A DNA stretch of 64,000 bases. Source: Hevea brasiliensis (Eukaryota; Streptophyta; Magnoliopsida; Malpighiales; Euphorbiaceae). Every line of letters begins with the position of its first letter. Position 1 is the first letter of the stretch. The notes beneath the pieces are model-generated. The model was not told the DNA's origin. It worked only from the letters and a program-made list of their open reading frames with translations, and searched no databases. The DNA lies in the NCBI RefSeq assembly GCF_030052815.1, contig NC_079499.1, positions 80,887,183-80,951,182 of the forward strand, read 5' to 3'. The position numbers and the translations under genes are program-made. Of this stretch, positions 48,282-59,859 are shown in pieces.

Positions 48282-51200
48282 TGTAATACCCTCCCGGTAG
48301 CAACTCATACGATCTTATGATCGGTGTTGGTCCCATACGGCTAGAACGTCCGAAAAAATATTTAAACTAAAGCGAGAAACCATAAATAACTCAAATATTG
48401 ACAAGAAAAATTTAGTAAAAATTTTAGAAATAAAATACAACTAAGTCACACGAGCCGGTGCCCAAGCGAAGGGTAACCAGAGGGAAGTTGCGGTTCTCGT
48501 AACGAGGAGCCCTAGACCCGGGGGAAAAATTTTAAAATAATTTTTGGGACTCCAGAGAAGGGTTATTGAGGTTCCTATGGCATTAGAATGCCAAGAAAAT
48601 ATTTAGAAAAATTTTTCAATCGGTACAGACAATTTTGACCCGTTAAGCCAAACGGAGGGCATTTTGGTCATTTCGCCTTCAGAGACGATTTTTGGCCGAC
48701 TTGTCCAGTTGAGTAAATAATTATTATGACATAAAATATGAATTAATGTTGATGAAAAATTAATTTGAAGCTAGTAGAAAAGAAAAGAAAAGAAAATAAG
48801 GAAAATTAAAGATAATGACATCACATGATGTCACTCACTTAATCCCAACCAATCACAAGTTAATAAGCATTCTTAAAACACTTAAAAGAGTCAAAATGGA
48901 CCAAAATAAATATGCTCTTCTTCTTCTTCTTCCTTCAATACGTGACTCTCTTCTCCATAGCCTCCATAGAAGTTTCTTTCATCACTTTCATTTTTCCCAT
49001 GAATTTCCACTACTAAACCCTAAGTCACCTTCATCAAAACTTGTCCATACCTCTTGGGGAAATGTTTGGCAGCCAAGAAAAGGAAAGGAAGTGAAGTTTG
49101 AGTTGGGAAAAATCTGCCCTATTCAAGGTTAGTGCACATATATACTCAAAACTCTTTATTTCCATGCTAGAGACTTGAAACAAGTATGAATTTGTAACTT
49201 AAATGAACCAAAATTATGTGTATGCCTACTATGATTTTCGGCAGCCCTAAGGAAGGAACAATGATGGAGTGTTTTTGATGGTTTTAATGGACTTAGAATG
49301 AATTAGAGATTATGTTTAAGGTGTATATACACATATATAATGAATGGAAGTGCTTAAGTAGGTGTATGTGTGAATCATAAGGGAAAATTAGGGTTTTGAG
49401 AAGTGAAAAATTGATTTGGCTTATGAAATTGTTAGAGCTTTAATGGTCAATTAGTGACCATTTTAGGTAATTTGACCATATTATGGACTGAAAAATAGGA
49501 TTGCAAAGTGAAGTTGTAGGCTGCCCTAGGACAGCAGCAGAGGGACTGAAAATTCAGTCCACTTGCACTGCCATAACTTTGGCTGTGTAGGTCCAATTGA
49601 TATTTGGCCAATTGGACATGAAACTTGGCTTATAATGGCACATTTTTGCTGAAGAAACCATGCCCAAAAGACCAAAGCAAGAGGACCAAAACTTGGCCCC
49701 AATCCGGATACCCTGCAAACAGCCCCTGCAGAAATGACCAAATGAACAGTAACTGTTCATTTGGCCATAACTCACTGTAGAGTGGTCAAATTGACCTGAA
49801 ATTTTTACAGCAACAAGATAGGATATAGACAAACAACTTTCATGAAGAAACCTATCCCAAATTATGCCATTAACCCATTCAAATTATTGAACAAAGTTGA
49901 GTTATCAAACCTGCAACTCTGCAAATTTACATTTGAATAGTAATGTTTGGATGGCTATAACTCTCTCTAGAAAACTCGGATTTAGGCGATTCTTGAACCG
50001 ATGGAAACCTAAGACATGGTAGAACATTTCATATGAAGAAAGTTAGACCAAATTATAAACTTAACTTGGTCAAATTACTGACCAAAGTTGGACCAAAATC
50101 TGCCAAAACCCAAAATTTCAGCAGGAACAGTACACGTGAACAGTAAACTTATTTTGGCCATAACTTGAGCTACAAAACTCCAAATGGAGTGATTCAAAAA
50201 AATAAATTCAACTAGACAAAATAAGGAACATTTTCTATGAAGGAAGTTTTGTCAAATTCCAACAGTAAATCGACCAATGAAACAGTGCAACTTTGGAGCA
50301 CCAAAACCGAAAATTGGCAATTTTGCCAAAATGACCTAAGCTTTGAGAAAGTGACCAAAACCAACAAGTTTTAAATGAAAAATGTAGTAGGTTTGAAGTG
50401 CCAAAGTCAATGTACATATTTTCTATGCAAAAGTCAACATTTTAGTTGACTAATGAAGTGAATAGTGACATGAAAACTTGAAATAAGCTTGGAAATGGAT
50501 TTGGTAATTGATTCCAACAAGTTTTAAATGCAAAATGTGGTACATCGGGAGTGTTAAAACCAATGTACCTATTGTCTATGCAAAAGTCAACATTTTTGTT
50601 GACCAATGGGGTGAATAGTGACACCAAAACTTGAAATTCAAAATTTGAAATTAGAAATGCATCTAGGGGACTTTAAATTGCAATTGACAATTAATACTAG
50701 TAAATGTAAAACTCAAAATGTGGGATCTTGGTGTAATTAGAATTAATATATCCATTAAGTATAAAAAGGTCAACATTTTAGTTGACTAGTAAGGTGAATA
50801 GTAAACAAAATGACACATATTATATAAGTAATACAACTTGAAATATAAAATGTAATTAACACAAATGGATTGTTTAGAGTATAAATGAGATAAAGTTATC
50901 ATTAGGATTTACGTCTTTGTTTCAAATAGGATTATAATACCTTGTACAAAAATTGGTACATGAGAGGTAATAATGTGAATACTAATTCATATAAATATTG
51001 TAACGATTAGATGAATCACATGGATGTGTGAATGGGATTAATTGCTCTCATCATGAGAGAAATGGAAATATTTCGATGTACAAATGGCACATGAAAATCG
51101 ATTGATGTAAATTGCAATTAACGTGAATGGTATGATGAATGCATAAATTATATAAAAATGAGATTTGAAGATTTATGCTTATACTATAAATAAAATTAAA

Positions 51201-52340
51201 ATACTATGAACGATAATTGGAACATAAAATGAAATAATAAAACTTATGAACCTTTAATGATATTATGTGCCCTAGTATACCTAACAAGATTGGTTTGGAT
51301 AGTTTGGCATGCCAATAGGGTTCAGTTAGCAGTACTGCACATGGCAATATGCCATTCCGTGATTTCATGGCTTTTAGCCATTCTGACTTTGTATTGAGAC
51401 TTGGCCTTGTGCCTGATATTATTTACAGCTTGTTAGCTGTTCTGTTGCACACCGAGAGATGCATATGTGATCGATGGTGTGACGGCCCGAGGTACTAGGT
51501 ACCCAGTGCCAGTTTACCCGTTATCTAGTCCAGTCGTCTAGTGTAGGTTACTTGGGGCAACCAAATGAATAAAAGTGAACAAAGTTAATGAAATAATGAA
51601 TATACCAACACCAAACAAAGAAAGCATACACATTCTATATACATTTATTTTCTTGCTATTTTCTTTTATTATATTATTGCACCACTAAGCATTATTGCTT
51701 AGCGCGTTGCTTTTGCCACGCGTAGGTACTGGAGATCCTGATCGTGAGCCCAGTAGACCGCAGACTGGGTGAGTTCATCCTGTAGATCTGCACAGTGTCC
51801 GTGTCACCTCACTACCTGCAGTGCATTAGTAGGGCACTAGGTGTCATTTTGTCATTTTGATATTTTGTAGCAGATTTTTACTTTCTCATATGTATTTGAA
51901 CTCATGTAATATATTTTGATGTTCATGTAAATAATGAAAGTTATGACTATGAATGCAAAAATTTGAGCATGTATTTATCGCTTGTATATGAGAAATGGAT
52001 GTTTGAGAAATGAAAAGATTATTGAGAATTGAAATTGAGAAATATTGTTGAGATTTTGGAATTTTGGAGTTTGAGATGATGAAATACAAATATTGGAAGT
52101 GTTTTTAACAGGTTTCGAAGAACTGTTTTCTCCATTTTTAGCCGGTACTCCGCCGGATTTTCTTTAAAATCTTCGGAACCTCAAATGAATAATGCTTTTG
52201 ATAAATGGTTAAAATAAATCATATTTCATAAATTAACTTCAAAAGCATGATATAAATGAATTGATGAATATTAGAGTGTGCCAGTACACCGTGTGGCATT
52301 ACGTACTCGGGTATACTGTACACGGGTAAGGGGTGTCACA
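48282..52340 (+). mobile_element. Solo chromovirus LTR (4.06 kb), expanded core
   Basis: Flanked by GGAAG at 48277-48281 and 52341-52345; termini TGTAATACCC and GGGTGTCACA. It aligns with B's LTRs at both ends but is about 950 bp longer. Four module anchors lie near 49571, 49764, 49954 and 50158. A second repeat type, centred on AAAGTCAACATTTT, occurs three times at about 50426, 50584 and 50767. Its frames are not supported as genes. Confidence 0.92.
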
Positions 52341-52345
52341 GGAAG

Positions 52346-52572
52346 AATTTATATTATTGTAATTATATTATTAAGACTTTTAACGGTGAAAAAAAGTCAA
52401 ATATTAATAAATTTAGGGAAAACTCTATCAGTTTCTCCGATTAATAAATTGACCATAAATTAAATAAATTAAATGTGATTATTAGAAATGAAATAAGATA
52501 AGTTAAGGTGCTCCGGCACCGAGTGTGACATGCTTTGCTCGGCTACACTGTAGACAGGTAAGGGGTGTCACA
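52346..52572 (+). repeat. 3' LTR of A, last segment
   Basis: It matches 210-410 and ends GGGTGTCACA at 52572. Host sequence follows. Confidence 0.9.
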
Positions 52573-53344
52573 ATCCTGAGAGTGAAATAAATGCGCATTT
52601 GAGCTGGCAAGTTTCTGCCAAATGGATGAAAAATTGTCTGAGCTAGCAAAAATAATTGTGGGAGACATTTTTGGATCTAAAAAATAGATTTCAGGAAAAA
52701 ATCCCTAAATAATCTCAATATCTCAATATCTCAACTACAACTTCTAGATCGTATAAAATTGAGAGCTCATAAGCTTGCATCCATTTCTACGCTTCGAGAA
52801 GGTCACTTAATAGCTTGTGACATTAGGGAAGTTGGGATTTGGTTTCATTACATTTAATTACTGTAGTGAGTGGGAGGTGCAAGGATGTTATGAGGAAATG
52901 ATGAAGAGGAAGAACAAAAAAAAATGACATGATAGAGAAGGTGGTATTGAGATTGACCCATCCTAGCAGCACATTGGAAATTCGCATCTTATTAAAAGTA
53001 ACCATCCATTCTCTAATACCTTCTACCTTCACATCATCATTAGAAAGCAACATCCAAATCGAATTTGATTATAGTTGACTAGCTAAGAAAACTAGAAATT
53101 CAAACCTTTTAACACTAATCACAATTCCATCTTAAAGAATAGACAATATCGCGTGATATATTTGAGTTCTAAAAAGCTTTGCAAAAGCTGGATACTTATG
53201 GAAATAGAATTTGCATGAAGCTTACTCCAATCTTCTTGAACAAAAGTGATTCTTATAAAGTTTGAAGCATATGATGCAAAGTTTTTTATGACACAGTTAG
53301 AAGTTTCAAGCTCGGGACCTAAGTAGTAAATTTTTGATGGTGTA
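52573..53344. other. Host intergenic, no gene recognised
   Basis: A 76-codon minus frame (53053-52823) has no recognisable motif and no supporting exons nearby. Composition is not AT-extreme, so a decayed gene fragment cannot be excluded, but I cannot name one. Confidence 0.5.
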
Positions 53345-53834
53345 ACTAAGGCTAAATGACAATTCGTTAAACTTATATGGCTATAACAATACAGTCTTTA
53401 AACTTTAAAACGTATCATAAAACTCCCTAAACTTTCAAATTTTGCACAGTAAAATCCCTCTAACTTTCAATTACTGATTTTTCAATTGAAAACTGATGTG
53501 AACAGCTTCCACATGACTCTTAGTCAACATTTCTCTCTCCTCTCTTATTCAAATTGTAAAATTATTCTCTCTGCACTTGAAAAATCATTCTGTTTACAGT
53601 GAAAAAAATGATTCAATTTACACATAACTTAAGAGAGAAAAGAGAAATATTGACTAAGCTCCGCACTAGAACTGTTTAGGTCAATGTTTAACTGAAAAAT
53701 CGACAATTAGAAGTTAAAAGGATTTTACTGTATAAAATTTGAAAATTGAAGGGGTTTTATGTTACATTTTTAAGTTGAGGGACTATAATGTTATACTAGA
53801 TAAGTTCAGAGACGGTTGTCAAAATTTATCTTAT
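53345..53834. mobile_element. Foldback MITE-like element
   Basis: The two halves are inverted copies over almost their full length: the CAGTAAAATCCCTCTAACTT block near 53448 pairs with the complement near 53715, and TTAGTCAACATTTCTCTCTC near 53520 pairs with the complement near 53650. Total is about 490 bp with no coding capacity. TAA at the left and TTA at the right do not form a clean duplication, so I do not assign a superfamily. Confidence 0.72.
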
Positions 53835-54665
53835 TATGAGGCATGATGATATGGAAGGCCTTCTAAGGTTTCTTCTTGTAACATGTAATTCTCTTTATAA
53901 AAGACAGAGGATCATAACAAGTGAATGTCAACTTGTTCAACTTCTAAATAATCATCATAGCAATATCTATGATCAAACAACCAAGAATGATAATTATACT
54001 AGTATCTACTAAACTAAGATAAATTTTATGAGTATGTATAAGAGAATTCAACAAGAAAAGGATCTCATAAGGTAACTTAGAGTCGGTCAACATTTGGCAA
54101 GTGGAGTTATTTCAAATGTATCATGGAATTCTACCTTATCTTTTAAAGCTGCATCTTTTTTTTCCTTTTCTTTTTTTTTTCTTGGATATAATATGAGAAA
54201 CTTGTAAAAATATCTGAAGCCTTTAATCTTTCTTAAATTTCCTAAAAAAATGAAGTTGCTAGTCCAATTGATTTCACATACAAAAAGTTTGCGGTGGAAC
54301 CCAAATAAAGTCAAAGTATTCCTTGCATATATGGTATCTATCCACACTAAATTTAGAAGCTACATCAGGTTCATAGATTCCTTTATATATCTTTAGTCGA
54401 TGCCTAAGTTAAAAGCATAAAACGTGGGGTCAAATAATTACTTGGAAAACATTGATAGAATAGCTAAAATAGTGCTAAGTCTAAATCCAAATGCAGAAAC
54501 CAATAAATAAACTACTGAAATCAGAAACAAATAAAAAGTTCTCTAGATCTTATAAATTTCATCCCAGCAACATCAAACATGAAGAGAAGGTTATGGATTC
54601 GAGGAATTCCCATCTCCAAGTTTCTATTATAGAGTGTGTTGTCATTTATAATAGAAAGAGAAAAC

Positions 54666-54667
<2 letters not shown>
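53835..54667. other. Host intergenic, no gene recognised
   Basis: An 86-codon minus frame at 54347-54087 contains a lysine/glutamate-rich stretch encoded by a T-rich low-complexity tract (54150-54182). I see no family motif. Confidence 0.45.

Positions 54668-54710
<43 letters not shown>
54668..54710 (+). repeat. (AG)n microsatellite
   Basis: About 21 uninterrupted AG units. The minus frame across it that reads Leu-Ser repeats is an artefact of the repeat. Confidence 0.97.
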
Positions 54711-54712
<2 letters not shown>

Positions 54713-55877
54713 GTGGGCGTAGTATTGGGTAAGCATGTTGCGGAGGTGATTATATGAAAATCACCGGCTCAGCTATGGAACATTCTTTTACAGTAGAAAA
54801 GAAGAGAGGAAAAGAAAATATCACAGATTTAAACAACTAATGGTAACCTGGGAAATGAAAGGGAACTAAATATGAAGGAGGTATAGTAGAAAAGAAATAA
54901 AAAAAGTGACAAAAAACGTTTGCTGAAAAAGTGAGATTATTACAGTGATACAGGTGATAAGTCAACAAAAAATTTCAACTTCACTTGCTTTTTGACGTGT
55001 GAGGTACACCTTCCTGTTGATTGTGCAAGTTTGTGTTTAAATGATACGTTTTTATTGAGTTGAGGTGTGAGATGAGCAAAAAAAGAACGTCCAAGTGTCT
55101 ATTAGGTAAAAACGTTATAGTTCATGTTTCTAAAGATGTATTTGGCCAAATTGTTTGTGGATTGAAAATTGAATTAATGATATTTTGATTATTTTTGCTA
55201 AATTTAATGAGAAATTAATAGTGATTCTAACAGAATGAATTAACTTATAAGTTTATTAAAATATCAATAATTAAATTATTTAGTATTTAAAATTACATGG
55301 ACTAAGTTATAGGTTTAACCAAATTTTAAAAACTAAATTATCAATAAAATAAAATTTTGAGCACAAAATTATTTGTGAATTAAAAATAGAGCTAAAGATA
55401 TTTAAGTCATTTTTACTAAAATTAGCGATCAACTTATTTAAAATTCTATCTATAGAAACTAACTTTGAATTTATTAAAATATCAATAACTAGATTGTATA
55501 GTTTAAAAACTATAGAGATTAAAATTTAACAAAATCTTAGGGATTTATCCTAAAAATTATATATCAAATTAAAAAAATAATTTTAGTTAAATTATGAATA
55601 ATAGGACATATATTATTGTTAATCTGAAAAATATACATTCACTCTTAAATAATTATTTTAATAATATATACAATCTTAAAAAAAAAAAATTCTATAACAT
55701 TTATTTATTAAAAAAACCCTCAGAAAAGCTGGAAAAGAAACAGAGGCAGCCCACCGAGCTACCATGTGGCACCTGCAGCTTTTGGTTGCCGTAACATCCG
55801 ATTTTGATCTCTCTTCTGTAAAAAATAAGATAAGTAAATAAAAAATAAATAAAAGTCCAAATCTCTTCCATTTATCC
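54711..55877. other. AT-rich region upstream of the RING1-like gene
   Basis: Increasingly AT-rich from about 55180, with A/T runs around 55676-55690. No convincing coding sequence. It likely contains distal promoter sequence, but no element can be fixed from sequence alone. Confidence 0.45.
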
Positions 55878-56037
55878 TTTCTCTCTTGTTTTTCTCTCTT
55901 CTCCACCTCTGTTTCTCTCTCCCTCTCTTTATTACTATCCCTCCGAATCGAAGCAAAAGTTTACACACGGAGAAAAGTTGTTCCAACGGTTACCCATTTT
56001 TCCTTCTCTCTCTAACATATCTTAAGAAAGGCGATCA
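55878..56037 (+). promoter_or_regulatory. Pyrimidine-rich putative 5' UTR / core promoter
   Basis: A CT-rich tract (55878-55930 and 56001-56012) directly precedes the ATG at 56038; such Y-patches are common near plant transcription starts. The transcription start is not determinable here. Confidence 0.45.
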
Positions 56038-56305
56038 ATGCCTGCTCAGAAGAGGTCTCTGCCTGATAATCCCGACAACGATGAGGAAGATGCTCCCTCT
56101 TCTCCTCTTCAAAACGGCCATCAATATCCCAAGCAATCTCGCCTTGACCCACCTCCTCTTGGTGACCCCAAACTCTTCCAACAACAAGAACTAAAGCAAG
56201 AAGAAGAAGAAGACCAAGACGAGGCACCCCACAAACCAGATGAAGAAGAAGGAGACGCAGATGAGGAACAAGAAGAGCAAGTCGAAGAGAAACAACCAGT
56301 ACAAG
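56038..56305 (+). other. RING1: RING1-like exon 1
   Basis: 268 nt from ATG to the donor CAAG|GTGACT; splice phase 1. It encodes the Pro/Glu/Asp-rich, probably disordered N-terminus. Minus-strand frames over this exon are composition shadows. Confidence 0.82.
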
Positions 56306-58782
56306 GTGACTTTTTCCTTCTAACCTTACATACACATGCATGTGTATGTGTATAGTGTTGTACGTTTACACGTGAGTGTAGTGCGGAAATGGATTTCAAT
56401 TGATGTTCTCGATTAATTGAAGCGATTGTTCTTTATCTCTTCTCAGATTATGAGGAAAGCCAATCTTCCAGCTCCGAAGATGAAAAACCCGAGTACTCTT
56501 TCTCTTTCTCTCTCTCTCACTATCACACATTCTTGGCACTGCTTGTTTTCTTCTATGTAATTTAGTAGAGCTACTTGTTTTCTCTATTTTCCTGTGTTGC
56601 ACATGTAGTACATGTAATCACATATCTATATGGGTATTGGTGTTGCGGGTGTAGTGTTGGGCTGGTGGCTTGATTTAACTCCTCCATAGTTTTTCTTAGT
56701 ACAATATTGTACTGGCAATTTCTTAAGGTCAGTGAATTATTTTTGTTTCTGTTCGAAGTGGTTGCTACATTTCAGAATTTGTATCTTAGATTGACTCACT
56801 GTGTTGAGGAAGCTAAATGTTAAGTTTCTGTAGAGTGGAGTCCACAGTCACTTGTATGCATTTTAAACATTGATGCTTGATTAATGCCTGTTTATTAGCA
56901 CATTTGGTGCATGTAAAGTCTTGCTGGTTTTCAGTCGCACAAGTTGGTGACTGAACCTGGAGAAATGTTGCCATTTATTAACTGCTATTTTTTGCTTCAC
57001 GGTTCTAAAAGTGTTGCTTAGTTATTTTAAATTGGAATAATTTTGCTGTGGTTTTTGCAATGAAATTCAAATGCTAGTGCAGTAGCCAGGATAAAAGTTC
57101 AAAAATTTACTTATATGGTTACATTTTTTTTTGGTCTTTGGGTAGCATCTCTGTTTTAGGCTGTTAGTGCATGAACTTAAATCTGTGTCCCTAGGATGTG
57201 CATCATATGCTGTGATGTGTGAACAAATTGTAGAAAATAAGAGCATGCAAATAGAAGTTGAAGGATAGCCTGCTGGAGTATTAATGTGAATTCCTTTTAT
57301 TACCATTTTTAGCCTAAGCAGTCTGAACTAAATATTAGAAATTGTATGGAATCTCTTTACTGTGGATTGCTGTGGTGTCTCATTTATAATTAATAGCAGT
57401 AATCCATATGTAAATCATTAACCAATGGGATGATCACCCAAAAAGTGTTCCTTTACATCAATATCTGTGACCTGAACTACAGAAGTAGCCAGTTACAATA
57501 AGATCTTTAATTATAAGTTTCAATCATGGCCATCTCTCAGCAGCACTTTGGCTTCAATTGCCACTCATAGTTAATATCATGCTACAATTTGCTATTTTTC
57601 TAGTTTAGATCAAAGTTATGCGTGGGCACATAATTTTGGATTTTTAGGGTTATTAACTATTAGCTACCTCACCCTCTGTGTTATGACATTTATTACAATA
57701 TTTTATATTGTCATATTTTCTCTTCTAAACTATAAGCTCTGGCTCCCACTTTTGCCTTCCTTACACCTTTGCATTCATGTTTGACAAGTAATACTATATT
57801 AAATTTGTATCCCTCTTGCTTCCTTTAGTTTCATATGATGTGTTAATTTGAGCAAGCACTTTGACATGTTGATCCTGTTCATCCTGTTTAACTCGTAATA
57901 ATATATTAAATTTGCATCCCTCTTGCTTCCTTTAGTTTCATAGGATGTGTTAGTTTGAGGAAGCACTTTGACATGTTGATCTCGTTCATGCTGTTCAGTG
58001 TGGAGACCATTTTTTCTAGATCTGTGTCTTTGAAAGAGAAAACAAGTGCCACATCCTCATAATTTTTTATTGCTGTCCCTTGAACTTTAGGCATGGAAAA
58101 AATTGTTCTTAGCATTCATACTATTAAGTAGAGCTGTAAGCAAACCAATTGTTTACGATGTTCTTCTCAAGCTAGTCATGCAACTAATAGAAACTTATGC
58201 TGCCCTAGTGGCAATAGATTGTGTGTGCCTTATTCCAACAATAGATTGCAGCACTGAGGTAGTATTTGGAATAAATGAATTTCACAAAATTTTGTGGAAT
58301 TCATTTGTAAATCTAAAATTTTAGTGTTTGGGTTATATGAATATTCATTTAAAATTCTTAATAATCAATTTCATGGAATTTATTATAACTAAACCAAATT
58401 CCATCAAAATTGATAGAATTTGCAAATGAATTTCAAATTTAAAATCATATATATTTCAAGTGATAAAAATTATCTTCTTATTATATATCATTTTATTTTA
58501 TTTTATTTATTCCAAACCCAAAATTTATTTCATTTGAAATGAATTCCATATTTAATATAAAATATACCGAACAAAAAAATTCATTTGTAAATGAATTCTA
58601 TAATGGAATTCAGTTGCAAATAAAATAAATTTTAGTATAGAATTGAACCAAACGGGATCTTATATTATATTTATTAGTGATTGGATGTAGAAAGCTAATT
58701 AAAATTTTTTGTTTCATTTGTAGATTTGTCTTTGTGGAGCTGCTAGAAATTCGTAAAGATGTACAATGCCCTATATGTCTAG
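56038..58782 (+). CDS. RING1: RING1-like Polycomb E3 ubiquitin ligase, first three exons (5' partial gene)
   Basis: In plants, RING1A/B are the PRC1 catalytic subunits that, with BMI1 partners, monoubiquitinate histone H2A in the nucleus. Three exons (56038-56305, 56447-56492, 58724-58782) join in phase to 124 codons plus one base. The N-terminus is MPAQKRSLPD, followed by an acidic Glu/Asp-rich region (residues about 57-88), ESQSSSSEDEKPE and FVFVELLEIRKDVQCPICL, a block strongly typical of plant RING1 just at the start of the C3HC4 finger. Cys120 and Cys123 are its first two zinc ligands. The remaining finger and C-terminal domain are not in the window. The next intron is over 5.2 kb and filled with transposons, so the gene may be intact with a long intron or truncated. 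Confidence 0.85.
56447..56492 (+). other. RING1: RING1-like exon 2
   Basis: 46 nt between acceptor TTCTCAG| and donor GA|GTACTC, coding DYEESQSSSSEDEKPE. It is too short to find as an ORF and was identified by phase and family similarity. Confidence 0.8.
57789..58000 (+). repeat. Tandem duplication in RING1-like intron 2
   Basis: Two copies, starting near 57789 and 57896 (period about 107 nt), share TATTAAATTTG, CCCTCTTGCTTCCTTTAG and CACTTTGACATGTTGATC. They differ at a few positions. Confidence 0.85.
58262..58665. mobile_element. Probable MITE in RING1-like intron 2
   Basis: An AT-rich block of about 400 bp with GAATTC-rich halves in inverted relation: ATTTGGAATAAATGAATTTC at the left, and the complement of CAAACGGG and AATGAATTCTATAATGGAAT at the right. 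Boundaries and target duplication are not clear. Confidence 0.5.
58724..58782 (+). other. RING1: RING1-like exon 3
   Basis: 59 nt between acceptor CATTTGTAG| and donor CTAG|GTACCT, coding FVFVELLEIRKDVQCPICL and the first base of the next Gly codon. Family proteins continue immediately with the rest of the RING finger. Confidence 0.85.
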
Positions 58783-59017
58783 GTACCTTTTGCTTGCTTT
58801 TCTTTTGCTCTAAGAGTTTGTGGATTCTTGTATTTGCTTGCTAGATGTGATTTATAAAGTTGGATCTAGTTGTTAAACTGCAGATGAGTGTTTGGAATAA
58901 AAAAGCTCAAATGAGCATTGGAATTGTAATGCCATATGCTTGACTTGATGCATTTGAGAGAAAATTTAGTCTTAGGGCAGGGTATCATTTGTTGCTATTC
59001 TTTGGTGATATGAACCT
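58783..59017 (+). other. Start of RING1-like intron 3
   Basis: T-rich intronic sequence after the donor at 58783. I looked for the next RING exon (coding IIRKTRTVMECLHRFC-like residues) here and found none. Confidence 0.6.
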
Positions 59018-59254
59018 GCTTAACTCTACCTTAAAAGCTAGCTCTTAAGGGGAGGTTTGCAAACCCATATATATAACACCCAAGATCTCCCTGCAGAATC
59101 TATGCGGGATGCATTATTTCCGACCCCTTTAGACTGAACGTCCTCGTGAAGCAACCAGGATCATGACTCGTTCACCTCGATGTCTCCCAAAAAACACCAG
59201 GGAACCTTTGTACATGGCCCATTGACCCATATAGAGTGAGGCTTTGATACCAAA
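59018..59254 (-). other. Primer-site and leader-like sequence beyond the G LTR
   Basis: On the minus strand TTGGTATCAAAGC (59241-59253) directly follows the LTR end, like a primer site with one mismatch, although this is the 3' side of G. About 230 bp later the LTR-end sequence AGGTTCATATCA recurs at 59008-59019. Confidence 0.6.
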
Positions 59255-59850
59255 TGATATGAACCTCAAGAACGATGCCTTGAAACCCATGAACATGTTT
59301 GGTTTATAATCCCAAGAAAGCCAATATTAAGTTCAAACACCAAAGAATACCTTGACCTATCAATTATATAGAATTGAAAACTAAGATAATTCAAAGGTAG
59401 AATTAAAAATTCTTAAACCAAAGTTTATAATTAAACAAGAACCAATAATATCAAGATTGTTAAACCCTACAAGATTAATCACTCTTGAACAATTTAGTTT
59501 AGTTCAAGAAAGAACTTAGGAAAAATCCCCCTCTTGTATTAATTTAATCAAAAGTAATGTTCCCCTCAAAAAGTATTAAGTTAGCCTTATGTATGCGGAG
59601 AAAACCCTAATTCCTTGAATTAAAGAAAATAAATAAAACCCTAAAAACTAATAAAAAAAGCTGGAGTGGGCTGCACTCCTACTTAAGGCCCAAAAACACA
59701 TAAATAAGGTCCAACACACATATCTGACAAAAAAATAATTAAATAAAACTATTTAGACTTGTCCTAGATAAAAAAAAGGCACCAAATTTGTATAAAAATC
59801 CATCAATTCTGTCCAAATATTTCTTGATCATCACCCACACAAACTTGGAT
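59255..59850 (-). repeat. 3' LTR of G (approximate)
   Basis: An AT-rich, non-coding block downstream of pol that ends ...GGTTCATATCA on the minus strand. The 5' boundary is estimated because the partner LTR is outside the window. Confidence 0.65.
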
Positions 59851-59859
59851 CAAATTAAG

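Larger units (their letters stand above)
1..52572 (+). mobile_element. Ty3/gypsy chromovirus A (Tekay/Del-like), outermost nested element
   Basis: This is the container for most of the window. In order it holds the 5' LTR tail (to 410), primer site, gag, zinc knuckle, protease, reverse transcriptase, RNase H, integrase, chromodomain, polypurine tract and 3' LTR (41630-52572). Domain order with RNase H before integrase defines Ty3/gypsy, and the C-terminal chromodomain defines chromoviruses; the Tekay/Del assignment rests on overall protein resemblance. The coding region is split by three insertions and the 3' LTR by two. Removing insertions that have matching 5-bp duplications restores continuity at each site. 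Many in-frame stops show it is long dead. The 5' flank is outside the window, so A's own target duplication (downstream bases ATCCT) cannot be tested. Confidence 0.9.

Noticed and set aside
52823..53053. 76-codon minus ORF in host DNA as a captured gene
   Set aside because: No recognisable motif, no exon partner and no conserved context. Left unannotated as a gene.
54521..54736. Minus ORF with a Leu-Ser run
   Set aside because: Produced by the (AG)n microsatellite; no flanking motif.
56012..56399. Minus-strand ORFs over RING1-like exon 1
   Set aside because: Serine/leucine-rich complements of the Glu/Asp codons of exon 1; the + frame has correct splicing and family similarity.
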